Source: CAIRNS01 sp049508565
GTDB lineage: Bacteria; Elusimicrobiota; Endomicrobiia; Endomicrobiales; CAIRNS01
Reading direction: 5' to 3'
Length of the DNA stretch: 10,004 bases
Assembly (NCBI GenBank): GCA_049508565.1
Contig: JBELAT010000079.1
Span: 1-10,004, forward strand
The notes under the pieces were generated by a model. The model searched no databases. It was not told the origin of the DNA and saw nothing but the letters and a program-made list of their open reading frames with translations. The position numbers were made by a program, and so were the translations under genes. Below, one piece after another: positions 1-6,546 of the stretch (its first letter is position 1; the number at the start of each line of letters is the position of its first letter).

Positions 1-1173
1 CGGGTAATCCTTATATGCAAATTGGGACTGCGTGATCAATTTTGCCCGCGGATTTCTGGGCAGGGAAGTTACCATTGTCTCAAGGCTGCCGACCATGCTA
101 TCGTCGCCGGCAAGAAAGTTATAAAACACCGTATCACTGTCAAAATGGTCTTTTAGTTCCCCCATAACGTTAAATGTCGGAGAGTTGTAGTGCAGTAAGT
201 CTGTGCCGAAACCCTCCATCATAATGATGATAACGTTCGGTTTATTTTTTTCAAGCGCAGGATTTACTTTAGTATATCGAATGAGATTTTGAGGCAGCGC
301 AGTATCGAGCGAAGACTGATTTTTCCCCAGAAAATCTGCAAATGCCTGAGGTAGATTGTTTTTATATTCCGTATGATCATTCACCACTGAATCGCTATTT
401 TCTTTCAAGCGCAGTTGAACAGCGTGTTGAAAAGTAACCACGCCATTTAAACACAATGTATTGATAAAAAGGTTAGGTGATTTCTCCGCATCGGTACTCC
501 CCGGAGGAAATAAGATAAATGAACCGTGCGCTGCAATGAAATTGGCTATTATCAGCCCGGCCATAATGGATGCTTTCGTCCATCCACTGATACGCGTATT
601 GGTGTGAGCTATGATCTGATAGGCATCTGTCAGTTGATGGGGTCCCTTAAAGCGCATGATTCTAAAAACAATAAAAAAGACACACGCGATCAAACCGACA
701 AAACCGGCACCGACCAGATACAGATCATAACTGGCAAACATAGTCGACCACAATGCCCTGATATCGTCTTCTAGGATGCCGAAAATAAGAATATTTATAT
801 GATTTTTGAAATACGAAAAGAAACCAAAATCAATACATAAAATTATAAAAACGGAGGCAAACACCACGAAGTAGTACCATCTGACCACTTTTTGCCATTT
901 CCTAAACAGAGTTTCACTGCGAATCATCCACACTAGAAGAAAAGTCCCTGTGACGATACTATTAATGTATGCAAGGACAGCAAGATCATAACGCATGCCG
1001 GTGAAAAATGCTTGTATCACATATGCCGTATGCGATGAAAGATACGCCGCATTGCCGTAATACAGGCAAAATACGAGACGGAACGCTGACATAAAAAAAA
1101 GAATGGACGCATTGAGCAGCACAACGCGCCCGGCAAATCTGAGAATTCGTAAAAAAGAAATATCTTCGTTCAT
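1..1173 (-). CDS. LTA synthase family / sulfatase-type membrane phosphotransferase, 3' end outside window
   Basis: Partial gene: 391 residues from ATG at 1173, open to the window edge, so most of the catalytic domain is missing. The N-terminal half has about five hydrophobic segments (near residues 15-37, 62-84, 100-119, 151-171, 199-221) and a GMRYDL motif after the first helix, a layout typical of LtaS/PbgA/OpgB-type membrane enzymes. The extracytoplasmic domain starts at NVIIIMMEGFG (313-323), where E320 matches the metal-binding Glu of the alkaline phosphatase superfamily. The family transfers phosphoglycerol or phosphoethanolamine head groups to envelope glycans or lipids; the substrate here is unknown. 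Around residues 355-371 (AGDDSMVGSLE then TSLP), the expected nucleophilic Thr/Ser column seems to hold Met360, with Ser359 beside it. The gene starts 4 bases after the pyrD stop, so it is probably cotranscribed. No strong ribosome binding site is visible. Confidence 0.88.
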   Translation of the reverse strand, partial: MNEDISFLRILRFAGRVVLLNASILFFMSAFRLVFCLYYGNAAYLSSHTAYVIQAFFTGMRYDLAVLAYINSIVTGTFLLVWMIRSETLFRKWQKVVRWYYFVVFASVFIILCIDFGFFSYFKNHINILIFGILEDDIRALWSTMFASYDLYLVGAGFVGLIACVFFIVFRIMRFKGPHQLTDAYQIIAHTNTRISGWTKASIMAGLIIANFIAAHGSFILFPPGSTDAEKSPNLFINTLCLNGVVTFQHAVQLRLKENSDSVVNDHTEYKNNLPQAFADFLGKNQSSLDTALPQNLIRYTKVNPALEKNKPNVIIIMMEGFGTDLLHYNSPTFNVMGELKDHFDSDTVFYNFLAGDDSMVGSLETMVTSLPRNPRAKLITQSQFAYKDYP

Positions 1174-1177
1174 AATA

Positions 1178-2095
1178 TCAACAACACACGCCGCCAACTA
1201 TATCTGCACAGCGTTTTACATTATTGTGTTCCAAATACAGTTTAATACCACTGACAATTTTTTCCGGCGCCAGAGGATCGACAAAATTCGCGGTTCCCAC
1301 AGTGACCGCGCAGGCACCGGCAAGAATGAACTCCACCGCGTCGTCTGATGTCATGATGCCACCACCGCCGATAATCGGGACATGGAGTTTGCGGAATACC
1401 TCCCATACAGCCCGTACCGCCATCGGCTTGATTGCCGGGCCGGACATACCGCCGGTGAAAATAGAAATTTTCGGTTTCCGGGTTGCAATATCTATTGCCA
1501 TGGCGGGAAACGTATTAATGAGTGAAACAGCCGTCGCTCCCGCGCTGATTGCAGTCTCAGCCATGGCAACAATATCTGTCACCTGCGGAGAAAGTTTGGC
1601 AATAACAGGGTGGCGTGACTCCTGGGTCACCGCAGTGACAATAGCACGGACGAGCAGTGGATCCTGACTAATGATCTGTTTTTGAAGGTTGGGACAGGAA
1701 AGATTGAGCTCAATAGCATTAATTCCCCGTGCACCATCAAGAAGACGGACAACACGGACATATTCTTCTACACAGTGACCAGCGATGCTCACGATTATTT
1801 TTGTCGGTAATTTCCGTAATGCCGGTAGTTTCTCCGCGATAAAGCGATCAACACCTATATTCTGTAGCCCAATCGCGTTGATCATTCCACCGGTGACTTC
1901 GCATATCCTCGGAGCTGGATTTCCCTGACACGGTTGCAGGGTAATAGTTTTTGTAATAATCGCGCCCACTTTACCGACATTGACTAAATCAGTTATCTCG
2001 TCACCATAGCCGAATGTGCCCGACGCGAGCATAACAGGATTGGTCAGCCGTAGAGTTCCGATGCGGGTTGCCAGAGATGTTTTCACTTCACACAT
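1178..2095 (-). CDS. pyrD: Dihydroorotate dehydrogenase, class 1B catalytic subunit
   Basis: FMN-containing TIM-barrel subunit that oxidises dihydroorotate to orotate in the cytoplasm and passes electrons to PyrK. At 305 residues it has normal length. Visible motifs are PVMLASGTFGYG (20-31), the KTITLQPCQGNPAPR stretch (49-63), INAIGLQNIGVD (72-83), NLSCPN (131-136) with Cys134 as the class 1 catalytic base, KLSPQVTDI (167-175), TGGMSGPAIKP (214-224) and the FMN-phosphate region GGGGIMTSDDA (243-253). The Cys base and the adjacent pyrK define class 1B, which uses NAD rather than quinone or fumarate. Two starts are plausible. ATG at 2095 has AAGGTG 8 bases upstream. GTG at 2086 forms a GTGA overlap with the pyrK stop and has AAGGG 9 bases upstream, giving 302 residues. 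Confidence 0.97.
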   Translation of the reverse strand: MCEVKTSLATRIGTLRLTNPVMLASGTFGYGDEITDLVNVGKVGAIITKTITLQPCQGNPAPRICEVTGGMINAIGLQNIGVDRFIAEKLPALRKLPTKIIVSIAGHCVEEYVRVVRLLDGARGINAIELNLSCPNLQKQIISQDPLLVRAIVTAVTQESRHPVIAKLSPQVTDIVAMAETAISAGATAVSLINTFPAMAIDIATRKPKISIFTGGMSGPAIKPMAVRAVWEVFRKLHVPIIGGGGIMTSDDAVEFILAGACAVTVGTANFVDPLAPEKIVSGIKLYLEHNNVKRCADIVGGVCC

Positions 2096-2838
2096 CCCTT
2101 ATGCACCTTGTTCATTGAACTTCTCTTAGTGGTGGAGATTGTAAAAACGGGGCCATCTTTACACACCATCTTATATTCATCATCGATCTTTACGGCGCAT
2201 CCCTGACAATTGCCAAGTCCGCAGGCCATCATTTCTTCAAGCGAAATTTGGCACTCAATCCCCTTGGTTTTAGCGAGTGAACAAACCCTATCAGTCATCG
2301 GCTTGGGTCCGCATGCAAATAACGACAGGACAGAGGCTTCAGCCGGCGATCCGGCATGGGCATCAATAAACTTTTTAAAAATGTCCGTCACAAATCCTTT
2401 ATGGCCGCACGATCCATCATCAGTAGCAATGTGCAGGTGCCAACCGAGGGTCCGGAATTCTTTGATGCAGAGCAGATCCTTTTTCGTGCGTGCTCCATAA
2501 AAAAGAATTCCCGGCCGGCCCAGACGTTGGGCAAGAAAATTAACCGAGGCAATACCCGTCCCACCGGCAACGATAACAGGAACTGTTTCAGAAGAAAGAT
2601 CTTCATATTGATACCGGGTTCCGAGTGGACCGAGAATATCGCACAGTGCACCCGGCTTCATGCGCGATAAAAGCTCAGTCCCGCGGCCGATCACTTTGTA
2701 CAAAAAAGAAAGACGCCGCTTATTCGCACAGTAGACACTTAACGGCCGTCGCAAGAAAACACCGGGAACAGTCAACATGAAAAACTGGCCGGGGCAGGAA
2801 CTACGCGCCATCGCAGGAGCATCAACGACAAGACACAT
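2083..2838 (-). CDS. pyrK: Dihydroorotate dehydrogenase electron transfer subunit (FAD, 2Fe-2S)
   Basis: Carries electrons from the FMN of PyrD through a 2Fe-2S cluster and FAD to NAD. In order: CPGQFFML (15-22), the FAD-binding RRPLSV (30-35), VGRG-like IGRGTELL (50-57), the NAD-domain turn VAGGTGIASVNFLA (90-103), the ACGPKPM motif (175-181), and a C-terminal cluster site with Cys206, Cys211, Cys214 and Cys226 (C-x4-C-x2-C-x11-C) ending in CKDGPVF. The ATG at 2838 gives 251 residues but cuts off the first beta strand of the family. The same frame continues upstream with a typical PyrK N-terminus (see 2839-2898), so the true start is probably upstream and non-ATG. The stop overlaps the pyrD start. 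Confidence 0.95.
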   Translation of the reverse strand: MCLVVDAPAMARSSCPGQFFMLTVPGVFLRRPLSVYCANKRRLSFLYKVIGRGTELLSRMKPGALCDILGPLGTRYQYEDLSSETVPVIVAGGTGIASVNFLAQRLGRPGILFYGARTKKDLLCIKEFRTLGWHLHIATDDGSCGHKGFVTDIFKKFIDAHAGSPAEASVLSLFACGPKPMTDRVCSLAKTKGIECQISLEEMMACGLGNCQGCAVKIDDEYKMVCKDGPVFTISTTKRSSMNKVHKGCVK

Positions 2839-2898
2839 ATATCCCGGGCCGGCCGGTTTGTTTTCGATAATAGTTACACTTTCATTAGTGCGGACCAG
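2839..2898 (-). other. pyrK: Probable missing N-terminus of pyrK, non-ATG start
   Basis: Read in the pyrK frame upstream of ATG 2838, this encodes ESVTIIENKPAGPGY leading into MCLVVDAPA, which closely follows the usual PyrK opening (a strand of the form V-x-E-N, then APGY, then L-x-L-x-A-P). The frame stays open back to a TAA just beyond 2898. No ATG, GTG or TTG occurs in it. Candidates are ATT at 2871, just past the pyrC stop (262 residues), or CTG at 2898, inside the pyrC 3' end with AGGGGG about 9 bases upstream (271 residues). That the coding extension is real is inferred from family resemblance; the exact start is undecided. Confidence 0.6.
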
Positions 2899-4163
2899 AC
2901 GATGTTACCCCCTACTATAGTAGTCTCAGGGAACCCCTTGAGTGTGCGGCCGATAAACGGTGAGTTCTTGCTTTTTGACATAAAATCACCGGCAGCATAG
3001 GCATATTCTTTCTTCGGATCGATAATCGTAATATCGGCATGATAGCCGGTTTTGAGTAGCCCCCTGCCGGAGAGGTTAAACAGGGTTGCGGGATTAACCG
3101 TCATTTTGGCTATAGCCTCGTGCCAGGACAAAACTTTTGTTTCTATGAGTTCCTGTATCACCAACCCCAGCATGGTTTCAAGGCCTATAATGCCAAATGG
3201 CGCCAGATCATATTCCTTATTTTTTTCTTCAACAGTATGCGGGGCGTGATCAGTACAAATACAATCAATAGTACCGTCTTTTAACCCCTCTTTAATTGCG
3301 GCAACGTCTTTCGGTCCACGCAGTGGAGGATTCATTTTTGTATTGGTATCATAATTTCTAACCACTTCATCCGTCAGAGTAAAGTAATGCGGGCAGGTCT
3401 CCGCTGTCACGTGAACATTTTTCTTTTTTGCCTGACGGATAAGATCCACCGAACCCGCGGTTGACACATGTGCGATATGTAAAAAACCTCCGGTCAATTC
3501 TGCCAGCATGATATCGCGGCTTACCATCACTTCTTCGCCTTGGCGCGGAATACCGCGCAGGCCCAGAGCCGTTGATGTATAACCCGCGTTCATGACACCG
3601 TTTTTTGTGAGGTTACGATCTTCACAATGTGAAATAACGGGCAGCTTAAACATCTTGGCGTATTGAAGCGCGCGCCGCATCACTTGAGAATTCATAACGG
3701 GATTTCCATCGTCAGATATGGCGACTACCCCGGTGCGCTTGAGCACCCCAATTTCCGCCAGTTCCTCACCCATAGACCCTTTTGTGATGCAACCGATCGG
3801 AAATACGTTAACAATGCCTTCTTTTTGCGCTTTAAGAAGAATAAACTCGACCGCCGGTGCATTATCAATCGGTGGATGTGTGTTGGGCATGCAGAAAATC
3901 GTTGTAACACCGCCGTGAGCAGCAGCATGCGTTCCCGAAGCAATCGTTTCTTCCTCTTCGTGGCCTGGTTCGCGAAGATGCGTGTGGATATCAATCAATC
4001 CCGGAACAACCATTTTCCCTGTCGCATCAATGAGTTGCGCTCCGTTAGCGGCGATGCCGGGCTTGACGTCGGCTATTTTACCGTCAATAACCAGAACATC
4101 AGCGACTGACTCATTTTTTGCTTGAGGATCAACGACAGTTCCGTTTTTTATCAATAACTTCAT
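2874..4163 (-). CDS. pyrC: Dihydroorotase, class I
   Basis: Cyclises carbamoyl-aspartate to dihydroorotate in the amidohydrolase fold. At 429 residues it matches the long class I enzymes rather than the roughly 345-residue E. coli type. Metal and catalytic motifs: DIHTHLREPG (58-67) with His60 and His62, SDDG (150-153) with Asp151 as the expected bridging ligand, ISHCED (177-182) with His179, IAHVST (230-235) with His232, and CTDHAPH (303-309) with catalytic Asp305. TKMNPPLR (275-282) contributes to substrate binding. ATG 4163 overlaps the pyrB stop by ATGA and has AGGA 6 bases upstream, so both start and coupling are well supported. Class I PyrC often forms a complex with PyrB, and the adjacency suits that, but the complex is inference here. 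Confidence 0.98.
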   Translation of the reverse strand: MKLLIKNGTVVDPQAKNESVADVLVIDGKIADVKPGIAANGAQLIDATGKMVVPGLIDIHTHLREPGHEEEETIASGTHAAAHGGVTTIFCMPNTHPPIDNAPAVEFILLKAQKEGIVNVFPIGCITKGSMGEELAEIGVLKRTGVVAISDDGNPVMNSQVMRRALQYAKMFKLPVISHCEDRNLTKNGVMNAGYTSTALGLRGIPRQGEEVMVSRDIMLAELTGGFLHIAHVSTAGSVDLIRQAKKKNVHVTAETCPHYFTLTDEVVRNYDTNTKMNPPLRGPKDVAAIKEGLKDGTIDCICTDHAPHTVEEKNKEYDLAPFGIIGLETMLGLVIQELIETKVLSWHEAIAKMTVNPATLFNLSGRGLLKTGYHADITIIDPKKEYAYAAGDFMSKSKNSPFIGRTLKGFPETTIVGGNIVWSALMKV

Positions 4164-5086
4164 AGCTTTTCCTTTTGTCCTGATAGCAAATACAATACTG
4201 CCATTCGTACGGCGATGCCGTTGGTCACCTGTTCGTTAATGACAGCGGCTGAGCTGTCAGCTACCTCGGAAGATATTTCTATACCCCGATTCATGGGCCC
4301 CGGATGCATGATCAACACGTCGTTTTTTGCAAGCCGTAAACGCTCTCCATTCATCTGATACAACTCAACATACTCATGAACCGATGGAAAAAGATTATCC
4401 TGTTGACGCTCAAGCTGGATCCGAAGAATATTGATAACGTCCACCCCTTTAAGCGCTTCATCAAGATCATAAAACACTTTAACCCCGAAATCTTCTATCG
4501 CAGGAGGGATGAGCGTCGGCGGTCCGGAAACACGAACGTCCGCACCCATTTTTGTGAGCGCCCAGATATTTGATTTGGCAACACGGCTGTGCAGGATATC
4601 GCCGACAAGCAACACTTTGAGTCCTGCTATCCTTTTCTTTTTTTCAAGGATGGTATACATGTCCAACAGCCCCTGTGTGGGATGTTCATGAAATCCATCG
4701 CCTGCATTTATGATATGGGCATTAAGATTTCGTGCAAGAACAGCAGGCGCACCGGCCAGACTGTGACGGATAATGATAACATCGGCTTTCATGGCCTCAA
4801 GCGTTTTACCTGTATCGATAAGACTCTCGCCTTTGACTATGCTCGAGGTCGCAACTGAAACGTTAACCACGTCGGCTGACAACCGTTTTGAGGCAATTTC
4901 AAATGAAGTGCGTGTACGGGTAGATGGTTCGTAAAACAGGTTGACGACCGTTTTTCCTCTCAAGGTAGGAACTTTTTTGATGGAACGCGTGAACATGCTT
5001 TTAAACGGTTTTGCGGTTTCAATGACCAGCTCGATTTCTTTTTTGTCGAGATGTTCAAGATCCAACAAATCCTTATGATTGAACAT
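4160..5086 (-). CDS. pyrB: Aspartate carbamoyltransferase catalytic subunit
   Basis: Committed step of pyrimidine synthesis: carbamoyl phosphate plus aspartate gives carbamoyl-aspartate. The chosen ATG gives 308 residues, normal for a catalytic chain. Motifs (numbered from the upstream ATG at 5092): EPSTRTRTSFE (55-65) for carbamoyl phosphate, SIVKGES (84-90) carrying the lysine of the 80s loop, HPTQGLLD (137-144), GDILHSRVAKSN (164-175), RIQLER (224-229) and HPGPMNRG (263-270). I place the start at 5086 because AGGGG lies 6 bases upstream, whereas the ATG at 5092 abuts that same sequence. The gene overlaps pyrR by 14 bases and pyrC by 4. No pyrI regulatory chain or zinc domain is present, so allosteric control of the E. 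coli kind is not expected. Confidence 0.98.
   Translation of the reverse strand: MFNHKDLLDLEHLDKKEIELVIETAKPFKSMFTRSIKKVPTLRGKTVVNLFYEPSTRTRTSFEIASKRLSADVVNVSVATSSIVKGESLIDTGKTLEAMKADVIIIRHSLAGAPAVLARNLNAHIINAGDGFHEHPTQGLLDMYTILEKKKRIAGLKVLLVGDILHSRVAKSNIWALTKMGADVRVSGPPTLIPPAIEDFGVKVFYDLDEALKGVDVINILRIQLERQQDNLFPSVHEYVELYQMNGERLRLAKNDVLIMHPGPMNRGIEISSEVADSSAAVINEQVTNGIAVRMAVLYLLSGQKEKL
4170..4173 (-). promoter_or_regulatory. Ribosome binding site of pyrC
   Basis: AGGA on the minus strand (within AAAAGGAAAA), 6 bases from the pyrC ATG at 4163 and inside the 3' end of pyrB. It supports this start and separate reinitiation at the ATGA overlap. Confidence 0.6.
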
Positions 5087-5663
5087 TAGCATCCCCTGAC
5101 GCAGTAGTTTTTAACACTATGCGATCCTGTCCGTCAGATTCCTCAAGCTCGACCGCTATCAATTCTTCTCGTGTGGTAATAAACTTTTTTCCGGTAAAGT
5201 TCGGTTCAATCGGAAGCTCCCGATGCCCGCGGTCAACAAACACTGCCAGTTGAATGCTTTGAGGACGGCCGAAATCCATGAGCTCGTCCATAGCTGCGCG
5301 GATGCTGCGACCGGTAAAAATAACGTCATCTACCAGTATTATTTTTTTATCGGAAATGTCGAAGGGAATCTCGGTCTCACGGATAAGCGGAGGGATTGAT
5401 TTAGAAGCTATATCATCACGATACAGAGTAATATCTAATTTCCCAAAAGCGACGTCTTCGACGGACTGTATCAGGCGTGCTGCAACCATTTCATTGATTA
5501 TGCGGCGGGCCAGGTGTACTCCGCGCGTTTGAATGCCGATTACTACTAGATCTTTGACGCCAAAATTCTTTTCAACAATTTCCATAGCCAGCCGCTTGAC
5601 AGTGCGGCTGATTTCTTCTTTATTCATGATGACTTTTTTTTCGTTGTAAACAGCCGCCATCAT
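5073..5663 (-). CDS. pyrR: PyrR: pyrimidine operon regulator / uracil phosphoribosyltransferase family
   Basis: 196-residue type I phosphoribosyltransferase. The family either regulates pyr genes by UMP-dependent binding to nascent pyr RNA, or converts uracil and PRPP to UMP. Visible motifs are the VIGIQTRGVHLARRI stretch (41-55), KLDITLYRDD (75-84), the PRPP loop IILVDDVIFTGRS (108-120) with Asp112/Asp113 and T117-G118-R119, and VDRGHRELPI (143-152). The RNA-binding region is unusual: after LPI the residue is Glu153, where RNA-binding PyrR proteins such as that of Bacillus have Arg. ATG 5663 overlaps the purE stop as ATGA; ATG 5660 follows directly and lies 5 bases after GGGG. The N-terminus is a few residues longer than usual. 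Function as enzyme is likely; attenuation of this operon is doubtful, because the leader is short. Confidence 0.95.
   Translation of the reverse strand: MMAAVYNEKKVIMNKEEISRTVKRLAMEIVEKNFGVKDLVVIGIQTRGVHLARRIINEMVAARLIQSVEDVAFGKLDITLYRDDIASKSIPPLIRETEIPFDISDKKIILVDDVIFTGRSIRAAMDELMDFGRPQSIQLAVFVDRGHRELPIEPNFTGKKFITTREELIAVELEESDGQDRIVLKTTASGDANVQS
5093..5097 (-). promoter_or_regulatory. Ribosome binding site that decides the pyrB start
   Basis: AGGGG on the minus strand, 6 bases before ATG 5086 but directly touching ATG 5092. Normal spacing favours the shorter pyrB product. The site lies inside the pyrR coding sequence. Confidence 0.6.
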
Positions 5664-6190
5664 TTCCCCATTTCCTTAAGGAATCCCTCAAGACCTAGTG
5701 AAGAAAGTTTCGCGTCTTTTTCAACAACGGCAGCGGCCAACTTCGCGCGATAGCAATTGAGTCTCTCCCTCAACACATCATCACTAATTGCGATCATCTC
5801 AGCCGCGAGTATCGCTGCATTAGTTGCACCAGCTGGTCCGACTGCAACGGTTGCCACAGGTATACCGGGAGGCATCTGTGCGATAGATAAAAGTGCATCA
5901 AGCCCGGCAGCCGTTTTCCCTTCCATCGGAACTCCGATAACAGGAAGAATGGTCTCTGCTGCGACGACTCCCGGAAGAGCTGCTGACATTCCCGCAGCCG
6001 CAATGAACACTTTTACCCCGCGCGCAACAGCAGCCTTCACGCAGGCCTGGACATGTTCCGGAGAACGGTGAGCAGAGGCAATGTTGATTGAAAAAGAAAG
6101 ACCGAGATCACTCAATATCTTCGTGGTCGCTTTCATAACCGGGGCATCAGAATCTGAACCCATGATAATAGCTACCTGTATCTTTTCCAT
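5660..6190 (-). CDS. purE: N5-carboxyaminoimidazole ribonucleotide mutase
   Basis: Purine pathway enzyme that rearranges N5-CAIR to CAIR. From ATG 6190 the product is 176 residues, close to the family norm. Motifs in that numbering: IIMGSDSD (8-15), ASAHRSPEH (38-46) with the catalytic His, AAAGMSAALPGVVAAET (64-80), PVIGVPMEG (83-91), MPPGIPVATVAV (106-117) and NAAILAAE (124-131). GMSAALPG replaces the more usual GGAAHLPG, a variant seen in other class I-like PurE lineages as far as I recall. I choose 6190 because AAAGG lies 7 bases upstream and the protein then opens MEKIQVAIIMGSDSD. An ATG at 6232 would add 14 atypical residues and start only a few bases after the predicted transcription start. 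It is the first gene of the pyr operon; no purK follows. Confidence 0.96.
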   Translation of the reverse strand: MEKIQVAIIMGSDSDAPVMKATTKILSDLGLSFSINIASAHRSPEHVQACVKAAVARGVKVFIAAAGMSAALPGVVAAETILPVIGVPMEGKTAAGLDALLSIAQMPPGIPVATVAVGPAGATNAAILAAEMIAISDDVLRERLNCYRAKLAAAVVEKDAKLSSLGLEGFLKEMGK

Positions 6191-6197
6191 ATCGCGA

Positions 6198-6202
6198 CCT
6201 TT
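6198..6202 (-). promoter_or_regulatory. Ribosome binding site that decides the purE start
   Basis: AAAGG on the minus strand, 7 bases before ATG 6190. The in-frame alternatives at 6232 and 6205 have no comparable site at proper spacing. Confidence 0.55.
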
Positions 6203-6245
6203 CATTGGTAGATGCCATGAACTTCTGAACATAATTGCTTATCAA

Positions 6246-6274
6246 ATTCTATCAAATATACGTGTTTTTTTCAA
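6246..6274 (-). promoter_or_regulatory. Sigma70-type promoter of the purE-pyrR-pyrBCKD operon
   Basis: On the minus strand, TTGAAA (6274-6269), exactly 17 bases, then TAGAAT (6251-6246). Five of six bases match each consensus box. Transcription would begin near 6239, leaving a leader of about 50 bases before purE. This leader is too short for a classical PyrR antiterminator-terminator system, and I see no hairpin followed by T residues in it. The boxes lie in the 3' end of the RelE/ParE-like fragment. Confidence 0.65.
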
Positions 6275-6377
6275 AACGATCCATCACGATGATAGCGGTG
6301 TCAATCTGGTTTATGATCGTATAAAACAGGATAGCATTTATTGCGGTGTGTTTATATATCTTACGAAGTTTTCCCTT
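6252..6377 (-). pseudogene. Possible RelE/ParE toxin C-terminal fragment
   Basis: About 41 codons reading GKLRKIYKHTAINAILFY, then TIINQIDTAIIVMDRFEKN and a TGA at 6254-6252. The pattern (LRK, strand, N-A-I-x-F-Y, polar turn, I-I-V, then D-R) resembles the last two strands of plasmid-stabilisation toxins of the RelE/ParE superfamily. The same frame continues upstream, but that part is only the shadow of the small gene at 6361-6546, and it has no start or N-terminal half of its own. It therefore looks like a remnant left beside the nucleotidyltransferase module. The resemblance is judged by eye on a short stretch and could be chance. Confidence 0.3.
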
Positions 6378-6546
6378 GGCGGAAAGCTTGGCGGACTTTT
6401 TGATATTTTTTTGGCATAAAATCATGTAAAAACCTGGCCCCCTCTTCAAGCCAACGAAGTTTCCACTCCACCGGGACTTTTTGGTATGCTTTTATTTGAT
6501 CCATTGTACGGTAATATAAAAGAGGTTCCTTATTTTTTTTTGTCAT
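6361..6546 (-). CDS. Small conserved partner of the nucleotidyltransferase (61 aa)
   Basis: Basic, helix-prone protein with no signal peptide or membrane segment. Its core YRTMDQIKAYQKVPVEWK (12-29), then LRWLEEGARFLHDFMP (30-45), ending KVRQAFRQGKTS, matches a recurrent type of small protein that I recall being encoded next to DUF6036-type nucleotidyltransferases: a 'KLxWLEE' helix, then a C-terminal 'R-x-G' tail. No biochemical role is known to me. By analogy with two-gene nucleotidyltransferase modules it may be an antitoxin or an adapter, which is inference. Its ATG lies inside the 3' end of the upstream gene, overlapping by 17 bases across a run of nine A. No strong ribosome binding site is visible, so translation probably depends on the upstream gene. 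Confidence 0.72.
   Translation of the reverse strand: MTKKNKEPLLYYRTMDQIKAYQKVPVEWKLRWLEEGARFLHDFMPKKYQKVRQAFRQGKTS

Noticed and set aside
1224..1667. Plus-strand open frame of 147 codons opposite pyrD
   Set aside because: It is antisense to the well-supported pyrD, is rich in Ala/Ile/Ser from reversed codons, and matches nothing I recognise.
6191..6232. N-terminal extension of purE from ATG 6232
   Set aside because: The 14 added residues are not PurE-like, the start would fall a few bases after the predicted transcription start, and the ATG at 6190 has a proper ribosome binding site.
6191..6245. PyrR attenuator or riboswitch in the operon leader
   Set aside because: The leader is about 50 bases, with no antiterminator/terminator pair and no recognisable PyrR-binding loop.
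6378..6449. Upstream half of the frame ending at 6252
   Set aside because: It is a frame-shifted reading of the small partner gene, so only the part downstream of that gene's conserved region is considered as a toxin fragment.
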